This document shows, piece after piece, positions 1 through 4,869 of a stretch of 6,531 nt of DNA. How positions within the stretch are numbered: the stretch's first letter is position 1; every line of letters starts with the position of its first letter. The notes under the pieces are model-generated. The model was not told where the DNA came from. It made no database searches and saw nothing but the letters and a program-made list of their open reading frames with translations. A program made the position numbers and the translations under genes. The stretch covers positions 1-6,531 of the forward strand of contig JAGLRT010000079.1 of the NCBI GenBank assembly GCA_023136155.1. The letters are read 5' to 3'. The stretch is from Methanosarcinales archaeon (lineage in GTDB: Archaea; Halobacteriota; Methanosarcinia; Methanosarcinales; Methanocomedenaceae).

Positions 1-284
1 CCGTCCATGATGTGTTTGATGGTACTCACAGATGCGGGTTTTGTGGCTGGTGTAATCTCAAGTGTAAAGGCGTTATTGATGTGTTCCATTATCTCGTGAT
101 ATATCCCGATAGTACCCTGGGGAATTATATCGTCAGTGGTATCTACAATAGCAGTAATGTAACCGTGATCTTTCAATTTGATCCGGTCACCTGCCATCAC
201 ACCCAGTTCTTTTGCGTCAAGGTTATTCAATACAACTTTGTGTTTGCCGACTTTGATATTTATTAGCTGAACCGATAATTCCAT
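1..284 (-). CDS. deoA: AMP phosphorylase, N-terminal part (runs off left edge)
   Basis: Only the first 94 codons are inside the window. Reading the minus strand from the ATG at 284 gives a protein beginning MELSVQLINIKVGKHKVVLN. Segments AKELGVMAGDRI (about residues 24-35), AIVDTTDDIIPQGTIGIYHE (about 44-63) and the closing IKHIMDG are the pattern I know from the N-terminal domain of archaeal AMP phosphorylases (thymidine phosphorylase family). In that family a roughly 85-residue N-terminal domain precedes the catalytic phosphorylase domains and helps assemble large multimers, so the window holds that domain and little more. The enzyme converts AMP and phosphate to adenine and ribose-1,5-bisphosphate, feeding the isomerase/form III RuBisCO route of AMP salvage. 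The start is supported by GGTGA at 293-289. The gene lies 52 nt behind an ABC importer on the same strand and may be cotranscribed or have its own weak promoter. Homology is from memory of family motifs; catalytic residues lie outside the window. Confidence 0.87.
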   Translation of the reverse strand, partial: MELSVQLINIKVGKHKVVLNNLDAKELGVMAGDRIKLKDHGYITAIVDTTDDIIPQGTIGIYHEIMEHINNAFTLEITPATKPASVSTIKHIMD

Positions 285-288
285 AATT

Positions 289-293
289 TCACC
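289..293 (-). promoter_or_regulatory. Ribosome binding site of the AMP phosphorylase gene
   Basis: GGTGA ends five bases before the ATG at 284 and complements the archaeal 16S tail (ATCACC). It fixes the start and shows the gene is translated from a transcript with a leader, either its own or readthrough from the ABC genes. Confidence 0.6.
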
Positions 294-336
294 ATTTTTC
301 AAATAACAGTTAGATAATTATTCACCCAAGATTATA

Positions 337-1098
337 TTAGTCATTTACATTTTTAATCTCAGCACCAAGTGACGATAATAAGCTTTCACGGTACCTATTT
401 GCATCTATACTGGTTCTATCACGTGGCCTTGGCAAGTCGATTTTAAATATCTCCTTAATCCTGCCCGGGCGCGAAGTGAAAACTACCACCCTGTCTGCCA
501 GATATACTGCCTCATCTACACTATGGGTAATGAATAATAATGTTTTTTTGTCCCGTTCCCAAATATTCAGTAGTTCCTGCTGTAGTCTATTCCGGGTCTG
601 TGCATCCACGGCACCAAAGGGTTCGTCCATTAACAAAACTTTTGGATCATTGACCACCGCCCTGGCTATGGCCACGCGCTGTTTCATTCCTCCACTCAGT
701 TCATGAGGATAACTGTCAGCGAATTTTGACAGCCCTACCAGTTCCAGGTGCCGCCTGGCAATATCTTCACGCTGAACTTTTGGGACTTTTTTCATTTCCA
801 GGCTGAAAGTGATGTTATTAAGCACCGTTCGCCACGGGAACAATGAATATTCCTGGAACACCATACCCCTATCAAGCCCGGGTCCTTTAATGTGTTCGCC
901 GTGTATGGTAATCGCGCCAGAGTCTGGTTTTTCAAGTCCCGCTATAATCCTGAGCAGTGTGGTCTTCCCGCATCCAGACGGCCCGATAAAGCAAACGAAT
1001 TCCTTATCTTTCATCTCCAGGTTAATATCTGAAAGTGCCAGGACTTCATCCCCCTCTTCAGAGTGATATGTCTTATTGATGTTTTTTATTGAAAGCAT
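337..1098 (-). CDS. ABC importer ATPase, nitrate/sulfonate/taurine class (SsuB/TauB/NrtD-like)
   Basis: This 253-residue protein is a complete single-domain ABC ATPase of the usual length for SsuB/TauB-type subunits. It acts on the cytoplasmic face of the membrane, where two copies power the permease. Visible motifs in order: Walker A GPSGCGKTT at 39-47, Q-loop FQE with Gln82 followed by FPWRTVLNN (typical of this class), signature LSGGMKQR at 134-141, Walker B VLLMDEP at 154-160 with catalytic Glu159, D-loop GAVD, and switch His192 in FITHSVDEA. All catalytic elements are intact. The C-terminal piece after residue 215 (DLPRPRDR) is also typical of the class. The ATG at 1098 is preceded by GGTGAT at 1107-1102, an exact complement of the 16S tail, and lies 12 nt behind the permease stop, so it is the last ABC gene of the operon. 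Motifs cannot distinguish sulfonate, taurine, nitrate or other anions, so no gene symbol is given. Confidence 0.95.
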   Translation of the reverse strand: MLSIKNINKTYHSEEGDEVLALSDINLEMKDKEFVCFIGPSGCGKTTLLRIIAGLEKPDSGAITIHGEHIKGPGLDRGMVFQEYSLFPWRTVLNNITFSLEMKKVPKVQREDIARRHLELVGLSKFADSYPHELSGGMKQRVAIARAVVNDPKVLLMDEPFGAVDAQTRNRLQQELLNIWERDKKTLLFITHSVDEAVYLADRVVVFTSRPGRIKEIFKIDLPRPRDRTSIDANRYRESLLSSLGAEIKNVND

Positions 1099-1101
1099 TG
1101 T

Positions 1102-1107
1102 ATCACC
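1102..1107 (-). promoter_or_regulatory. Ribosome binding site of the ABC ATPase gene
   Basis: GGTGAT lies in the 12-nt spacer between the permease stop and the ATPase ATG at 1098, with three bases before the ATG. It matches the archaeal anti-Shine-Dalgarno exactly and confirms the start of the ATPase. Confidence 0.65.
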
Positions 1108-1110
1108 CGG

Positions 1111-1890
1111 TCAGACAACCACACCAGATTGCCATTTAAGCCACCATTCCTGTACCAGATGCCTGAAAAGCCTGTCTATCATCAGTGCAATCATACCGAG
1201 AACAAACATATATGTGAGTACCATGTCCATATGGTGCAAATCGTTCCAGTGCCATATCTTCCAGCCGAGACCGTATGTACTGACTCCGAAAAGTTCAGCT
1301 GCAACTACGCACATCCAGCCCACGCCCATACCTACCCTGATACCAGTGGCAATTGAAGGAAGGGCTGAGGGCAGTGCAATCCTGTAGATAATATCTATAT
1401 TCCTGACGCACCCCAATACATTTCCTGATTCCACCAGCACCCGGGGTGTATTCTTGAATCCAGTGTAAGTATTAATAATTATAGGGAATACTGCCCCTAT
1501 GAAAATCACGAAACCTGCCGCGTATTTGTTGAGTCCGAACCATAAAATGGCAAAAGTTATCCAGGCCAGGGGCGGGATGGGTCTTATCATCTCGATGATG
1601 GGGTCCACTGCCCTGTCAATGCTTTTGAACCATCCCATCAAAGTGCCTATTGGTATGCCTACCAGTATGGCCAGTCCGATACCTATTACAAAGTAATTGA
1701 GACTTGTCAGGATATCGCGGTAGAGTTCACCCTCCTGAACAAGTCCAATGAAAGCTGATGCAACGCTGGTGAAACTGGGCAGGATATATTTTATGTCAAT
1801 AATCCTTGCAGCAATCTCCCAGATGACTATAGCCGTTGCTATAGATGTTAATTCAATAGTTCGTTTTCTGAGACCCTGGCCTATATCCAT
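1111..1890 (-). CDS. ABC importer permease, nitrate/sulfonate/taurine class (SsuC/TauC-like)
   Basis: This 259-residue integral membrane protein forms the translocation channel, probably as a homodimer. Hydrophobic segments are visible at about 12-30, 66-86, 106-119, 125-143, 187-204 and 224-244, giving the six helices usual for this family. EMIRPIPPLAWITFAILWFG (about 100-119) is a hallmark of SsuC/TauC/NrtB proteins. The cytoplasmic coupling (EAA-like) loop is residues 154-192, with the conserved LPSALPSIATGIR at 173-185 that contacts the ATPase. Length and domain layout are normal, with no truncation. The ATG at 1890 is the only plausible start: the frame is closed by TAA 15 bases upstream and no other start codon intervenes. 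No good Shine-Dalgarno is visible before it, so translation may be coupled to the lipoprotein gene 32 nt upstream. It sits in the middle of the three-gene importer operon. Confidence 0.94.
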   Translation of the reverse strand: MDIGQGLRKRTIELTSIATAIVIWEIAARIIDIKYILPSFTSVASAFIGLVQEGELYRDILTSLNYFVIGIGLAILVGIPIGTLMGWFKSIDRAVDPIIEMIRPIPPLAWITFAILWFGLNKYAAGFVIFIGAVFPIIINTYTGFKNTPRVLVESGNVLGCVRNIDIIYRIALPSALPSIATGIRVGMGVGWMCVVAAELFGVSTYGLGWKIWHWNDLHHMDMVLTYMFVLGMIALMIDRLFRHLVQEWWLKWQSGVVV

Positions 1891-1914
1891 ATCAGGTAAA
1901 AAGAGTTAATGGAT

Positions 1915-1931
1915 GAAGAGTTTTACTCTTC
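1915..1931 (-). repeat. Short hairpin spanning the stop codon of the binding-protein gene
   Basis: GAAGAGT at 1915-1921 and ACTCTTC at 1925-1931 form a perfect 7-bp inverted repeat around a 3-nt loop. The TAA stop of the lipoprotein gene (1925-1923) falls at the loop edge. Such an intercistronic stem could slow 3' decay and raise binding-protein levels over permease, as is known in other ABC operons, but that role is only inferred; the stem is short and moderately AT-rich. Confidence 0.35.
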
Positions 1932-2948
1932 AACCATCTCAGCCATTATTTTATTGTAGAAACTCAGATCGAACAGGTCATCCTGGGTCAGCAGTTTGTC
2001 TGTATATCCCAAGTCATACTGCACTTTAGCATATTCCAGTGTGGTAGCCAGTTCAATGTTTGGATCACTAACCCACTCTCCGTCCCAGTCCTGTATGGAT
2101 TGGCTTGATACATTGTAAGGCACTGTAGTAATTTTGTTTGAAAATATTTGGGCAGCTTCATCGGGATTATCTCTAATATACTGGGTAGCTTTGATATGAG
2201 TCCTTACAATCTGTTCAACTATGTCCGGGTGGTTATCAATCAAGTCCTGGCTAACCAGTACCACACAGCATGCATGGTTTTCCCACATTTCGCCTGAGTG
2301 AACAACAATCCTCCCATACCCTTCAGATTCAATGACAGTAGGACTTGGATGGGGTAAAAATACACCATCTACATTACCTGAGGCTAGGGATGACATAGCA
2401 ATGCCTCCTGTTCCAGGGGTTATCGTAAGGTCTTTGTTGGGATCGATACCATTATCCATTAGCCATTTTCTAAGGACAGTATCTTGAATGGTTCCCGGAT
2501 TGAATGTTGCAATCGTTAGACCTATAAGGTCCTGTGGAGACTCATAAGGCAGGTCGGTGGCAAGTACAAGGTCTGAACCCTGGACCTGTGCCCCGGCAAC
2601 TATCTTTGCATTAAGACCCTGGTCGATGGCAGACAGGGGCGGGGTGGCCCCAACATAGGCTACATCTATCTCGCCTGCAAGCATGGCATTCATTTCAGGG
2701 GTGCCTGTAGGAAACTGGAAATCCTTGGTGGATGTTACGCCATAGGGTTCCAGGTCTTCTAGCCACCAGCCTTTGGCATCTACGGTCATGTATGCAATTT
2801 GATGGGTGCTGGGTTGATAGCCGAACCTTAGTTCACCGAAGTCTGTAGTTTCTTCGACTTCGTCTGGAGGAGCTGTACAACCTGATAGCAGTACCATTAC
2901 CATTCCCAATGTAACTATTATAAAAAATATTTTATGCGATTTAATCAT
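1923..2948 (-). CDS. ABC importer substrate-binding lipoprotein (SsuA/TauA/NrtA-like)
   Basis: This 341-residue protein is the extracytoplasmic receptor of the importer. Residues 1-23 form a signal peptide: basic start MIKSHK, hydrophobic core, then lipobox LSGC with Cys24 as the probable lipid-anchored residue. A short acidic linker (about 28-38) leads into a type-II periplasmic-binding fold beginning LRFGYQPSTHQIAYM. The segments AMLAGEIDVAYVGATPPL, GLTIATFNPGTIQDTVLRKWL and ASGNVDGVFLPHPSP follow the order seen in the SsuA/TauA/NrtA family. The C-terminal part has IRDNPDEAAQIFSNK, also common in the family. A Cys-Cys pair occurs in ENHACCVVLV (about residues 224-233). The ligand cannot be read from sequence; aliphatic sulfonates, taurine, nitrate or pyrimidine precursors are all possible. 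It is the first gene of the operon. The ATG at 2948 is preceded by a GGGGT-type site, and its signal peptide begins immediately, which supports the start. Confidence 0.93.
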   Translation of the reverse strand: MIKSHKIFFIIVTLGMVMVLLSGCTAPPDEVEETTDFGELRFGYQPSTHQIAYMTVDAKGWWLEDLEPYGVTSTKDFQFPTGTPEMNAMLAGEIDVAYVGATPPLSAIDQGLNAKIVAGAQVQGSDLVLATDLPYESPQDLIGLTIATFNPGTIQDTVLRKWLMDNGIDPNKDLTITPGTGGIAMSSLASGNVDGVFLPHPSPTVIESEGYGRIVVHSGEMWENHACCVVLVSQDLIDNHPDIVEQIVRTHIKATQYIRDNPDEAAQIFSNKITTVPYNVSSQSIQDWDGEWVSDPNIELATTLEYAKVQYDLGYTDKLLTQDDLFDLSFYNKIMAEMVEE

Positions 2949-2995
2949 TTCAATACCCCATTATTCGGCATTATATTGTAAAATCATCAATTAAA

Positions 2996-3010
2996 CATAT
3001 TTAACGTTTT
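2996..3010 (-). promoter_or_regulatory. Candidate promoter (BRE/TATA) of the ABC importer operon
   Basis: On the minus strand an A-rich BRE-like stretch AAAACG (3010-3005) runs directly into TTAAATATG (3004-2996), a TATA-like box. Spacing of about 25 bases would place the transcription start near 2974, leaving a leader of about 25 nt that contains the GGGGT ribosome site before the ATG at 2948. A second AT-rich box lies at about 2981-2970 and would give a nearly leaderless start. This is motif judgement only. Confidence 0.4.
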
Positions 3011-3054
3011 CCACTAATGCACATGCTTACCCCAAAAAGTATTAGCATATTATA

Positions 3055-3399
3055 TTGAAGTTTGATGCGTATTTGAAAAGACTTGTGGATGACGAGGATG
3101 TGAAATCTTATTTCACTATGGTTGGACATATTTGGAGGTGGTTTGAAGAAATTCGTTGTGTGTTGCGGGTGAGTCGGGAATTTAGTGGGAAAAAACAGAA
3201 TAATCTGCCGACTAATGCTGTTAAACTCAAGAGAGATACAGTTGAGGCAATTAAGGAAATTAGAGGGGAGAGGAGAAAGATTGGCGGCGATTTGGACTTT
3301 GTTGCACTTGTTGAGGATGAGTTCGATGACGTGACCGATGCGGATATTGGCATGTGGATGTTTAACTTTATTGACACAGATGCTAAAATGGCGACATAG
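3055..3399 (+). CDS. Unrecognised small protein or gene remnant, up to 114 aa
   Basis: A plus-strand frame with no recognised family. From the TTG at 3055 it encodes 114 residues; the frame is closed upstream by TAG at 3043. In-frame alternatives are GTG 3085, GTG 3100 and ATG 3118 (94 residues), none with a clear ribosome site. The product is soluble, with aromatic and charged residues near HIWRWFEEIR, a basic middle (KLKRDTVEAIKEIRGERRK) and a strikingly acidic stretch VEDEFDDVTDAD before GMWMFNFIDTD; no membrane segment or zinc motif is seen. Its base composition is richer in G than the AT-rich sequence on both sides, arguing that it is or was coding. A TATA-like CATATTATAT at 3046-3055 overlaps the TTG, which would favour a downstream start. 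It diverges from the ABC operon. It could be a real small gene or the tail of a broken mobile gene. Overlapping minus-strand frames look like its shadows. Confidence 0.38.
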   Translation: MKFDAYLKRLVDDEDVKSYFTMVGHIWRWFEEIRCVLRVSREFSGKKQNNLPTNAVKLKRDTVEAIKEIRGERRKIGGDLDFVALVEDEFDDVTDADIGMWMFNFIDTDAKMAT

Positions 3400-3489
3400 A
3401 TTTACAGCCTGTGAGTACTGCCGCCGCCTAAGCCCCACTGCATACGATAAAGCAAAAGTGCCAGCCTTTCAATGATTAAAATTTATATA

Positions 3490-3502
3490 ACACCGATTTT
3501 CG
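3490..3502 (+). repeat. Left inverted repeat of the candidate element
   Basis: ACACCGATTTTCG, an exact 13-base reverse-complement partner of 3876-3888. It is moderately GC-containing within very AT-rich DNA, which makes a chance match less likely. Confidence 0.6.
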
Positions 3503-3570
3503 CCAGCCGTTTATATTCCACAAGGAAACTACCATTTTAGCATCAAAACATATAGGACAGTAACGTTTTT

Positions 3571-3599
3571 CAGAAAATATAGCTCTAGAATATGTTCTG
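3571..3599 (+). repeat. Imperfect hairpin inside the candidate element
   Basis: CAGAAAATAT (3571-3580) and ATATGTTCTG (3590-3599) pair over ten positions with one mismatch around a 9-nt loop. MITEs and IS shells often carry subterminal hairpins, but this stem is AT-rich and may be coincidental. Confidence 0.3.
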
Positions 3600-3875
3600 T
3601 CTATGGTACATAAAAATTTTGAAATCCAACTACAAGTTAACGTACAAGTCAATTATGGCATAGAAATAAGCACAAAATAGACCTTAAACCCTCCTACATA
3701 CGTTGATTGTGAAGATTTAACAATAAATATTGGATATTACTAAACTCCATTATCCATACATATTTCAAATCAAATGAGGTTTTTCACAAATCACATCCCA
3801 TATCATGTTTAGGCAACAAAAATCTTCGCTTTGGATATCCTGGTCCTGGTTCAATTATGGGACACAAACACTTGA

Positions 3876-3888
3876 CGAAAATCGGTGT
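3876..3888 (-). repeat. Right inverted repeat of the candidate element
   Basis: CGAAAATCGGTGT, the exact reverse complement of 3490-3502. It lies just under 100 bases upstream of the M48 peptidase start, so an insertion here could have replaced or altered upstream control of that gene. Confidence 0.6.
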
Positions 3889-3936
3889 ATAATAGATATA
3901 CTTATTCACATTCACATTGAAAATGTTTAATAGTTG

Positions 3937-3948
3937 TAAAGCTATATG
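3937..3948 (+). promoter_or_regulatory. Candidate promoter of the M48 peptidase gene
   Basis: A BRE-like GTAAAG merges into a TATA-like GCTATATG at 3941-3948. Usual archaeal spacing puts the start of transcription near 3971, giving a leader of about 15 nt that just includes the ribosome site at 3975-3982. A second AT-rich box at 3952-3960 is an alternative. Confidence 0.38.
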
Positions 3949-3974
3949 CAAACATATAATGAAATTTCAATAAT

Positions 3975-3982
3975 GAGGTGAT
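3975..3982 (+). promoter_or_regulatory. Ribosome binding site of the M48 peptidase gene
   Basis: GAGGTGAT is an eight-base match to the archaeal anti-Shine-Dalgarno, three bases before the ATG at 3986. It is the strongest site in the window and fixes the start. Confidence 0.75.
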
Positions 3983-3985
3983 ATA

Positions 3986-4744
3986 ATGATAAATGTAAAT
4001 ACATTGAGACACCCAAAAGAACAGGTTTATTTGGGTGCAGCAGCTGTTGTTGGCGTACTTATATGGCTAATTCTACTGGTTGCTACACTTGGTACGATTA
4101 TATTTTGGGCAATACCTGTAGCAATTTCTTTATGGATAACCGGACAATTCTTTAAGGCACAATTATTTGGAAATAGTGTAAAGGTTAGTGAAAATCAATA
4201 TCCTGAAATTTATAATATCGTTAAAGAATGTTCAAAATGTTTGAACATTTCTGCAATCCCTGATGTTTTCATCGTTAATAGCAGTGGTACGACCAATGCA
4301 ATTGCAATTAGATTATTGTCTAAAAAATATGTTTTACTTTATTCTGAACTAATAGATCTAATGATCTTAAAGAAACAAGGTATAGGTATGGATGAACTGA
4401 AAATGATAATTGGTCATGAATTGGCCCACCACGCAGCAGGACATATAAGTCCACTTAAAAATATTCTATTATTCCCAGCCATGTTTATTCCGTTCTTGGG
4501 TAATGCATATAGCCGTGCTTGTGAACTCACAGCAGATCGTATAGGTGCAGCTTTCACACAGGATATGGAAGCATCAAAACGTGCTCTTGTAGCATTGGCA
4601 TGTGGAAGCGACGCACTGGCAGATCAAACAAATATCGAATCATTTCTGCAGCAGGAAAAAGACGTGCCTTCTATTGCTGGTTTTATCAGTGAACTGTATT
4701 CAAGTCACCCAAGGATGACCATGCGGATAAAGGAACTGCAATAA
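3986..4744 (+). CDS. M48 family membrane-anchored zinc metallopeptidase (HtpX-like)
   Basis: This 252-residue protein is an HtpX/M48-type peptidase, a membrane-bound zinc endoprotease that in the family takes part in membrane-protein quality control or processing. A long hydrophobic stretch at about 15-52 forms one hairpin or two membrane helices, with the catalytic domain after it. The zinc site is intact: HELAH at 144-148 (His144, Glu145, His148) and the third ligand Glu180 in CELTADR at 179-185, where the following Ala-Asp is typical. The end, SSHPRMTMRIKEL, matches the family's conserved C-terminal (T/S)HPxxxxRI motif. It is somewhat shorter than classical HtpX (about 290) and appears to lack the second membrane pair, although the stretch at 159-172 is moderately hydrophobic. 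Cys82, Cys85 and Cys179 are present. The start is fixed by the GAGGTGAT site. The gene stands alone between the candidate mobile element and a strong hairpin, so it is probably monocistronic. Its substrate is unknown. Confidence 0.9.
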   Translation: MINVNTLRHPKEQVYLGAAAVVGVLIWLILLVATLGTIIFWAIPVAISLWITGQFFKAQLFGNSVKVSENQYPEIYNIVKECSKCLNISAIPDVFIVNSSGTTNAIAIRLLSKKYVLLYSELIDLMILKKQGIGMDELKMIIGHELAHHAAGHISPLKNILLFPAMFIPFLGNAYSRACELTADRIGAAFTQDMEASKRALVALACGSDALADQTNIESFLQQEKDVPSIAGFISELYSSHPRMTMRIKELQ

Positions 4745-4758
4745 TACGAAAAGGTTGG

Positions 4759-4797
4759 AATGTACACACCTGGATAGTAAGGCAAGGTGTGTTCATT
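4759..4797 (+). terminator. Hairpin with T-rich tail downstream of the M48 gene
   Basis: AATG-T-ACACACCT (4759-4771) pairs with AGGTGTGT-T-CATT (4785-4797): an 8-bp perfect stem, one T-T mismatch, then 4 more pairs, with a 13-nt loop. TTTT (4796-4799) follows. It begins 14 bases after the M48 stop and looks like a transcription terminator or 3' stabiliser. It also makes the in-frame GTG at 4789 an unlikely start for the next gene, because that codon lies inside the right arm. Confidence 0.6.
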
Positions 4798-4834
4798 TTA
4801 TTCCGGTTGTTTGAGATTATCTTAAAAAGCAAAC

Positions 4835-4851
4835 CCGAAACATTTTTTAAC
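4835..4851 (+). promoter_or_regulatory. Candidate promoter of the two-domain protein gene
   Basis: CCGAAAC (4835-4841) is a good archaeal BRE and is followed by ATTTTTTAAC (4842-4851) as a TATA-like box. Spacing of about 25 bases puts the transcription start at about 4870, coincident with the ATG, predicting a leaderless mRNA. This agrees with the lack of any Shine-Dalgarno before that ATG. CTTAAAAAG at 4821-4829 is an alternative box that would give a leader of about 20 nt. Confidence 0.42.
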
Positions 4852-4869
4852 ACCAATACAACATGTATA

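Larger units (their letters stand above)
3490..3888. mobile_element. Candidate MITE or decayed IS shell (13-bp terminal inverted repeats)
   Basis: ACACCGATTTTCG at 3490-3502 recurs as its exact reverse complement at 3876-3888; two of the next three inner positions also pair. The outer ends are 399 bp apart. Immediately outside, ATA precedes the left end (3487-3489) and follows the right end (3889-3891), compatible with a 3-bp target duplication but also with chance in AT-rich DNA. No transposase is visible inside, so it would be a non-autonomous element or deletion derivative. I do not recognise the inverted repeat as that of a named IS family. Another copy in the genome would be needed to confirm mobility. 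Confidence 0.42.
3400..3985. other. AT-rich stretch without a convincing gene
   Basis: Nearly 590 bases separate the unknown frame from the M48 peptidase gene. All six frames are frequently interrupted and I see no tRNA, rRNA or CRISPR repeats. What it does hold is an inverted-repeat-bounded segment at 3490-3888, an imperfect hairpin at 3571-3599, a suggestive minus-strand open frame at 3784-3966, and the promoter and ribosome site of the downstream gene. Confidence 0.6.

Noticed and set aside
12..266. Plus-strand open frame of 84 codons
   Set aside because: It is antisense to the AMP phosphorylase start, which has clear family motifs and a ribosome site; the plus-strand product has no recognisable features.
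3001..3438. Minus-strand frame of 145 codons opposite the unknown plus-strand frame
   Set aside because: The product is low in acidic residues and rich in Asn, Ser, Ile and Pro, as expected for the complement of an acidic coding frame. It begins only 53 bases upstream of the importer start and covers its candidate promoter.
3460..3508. Direct repeat GCCAGCC at 3460-3466 and 3502-3508
   Set aside because: Seven bases only, with no further matching flank beyond a few T residues; not enough to call a target duplication or repeat family.
3400..3985. Possible CRISPR array or structured RNA in the gene-poor stretch
   Set aside because: No regularly spaced repeats, cloverleaf or conserved riboswitch core could be found by eye.
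4789..4869. 27-residue N-terminal extension of the two-domain protein from GTG 4789
   Set aside because: The GTG lies inside the hairpin after the M48 gene, no ribosome site precedes it, and a BRE/TATA pair falls within the proposed extension.
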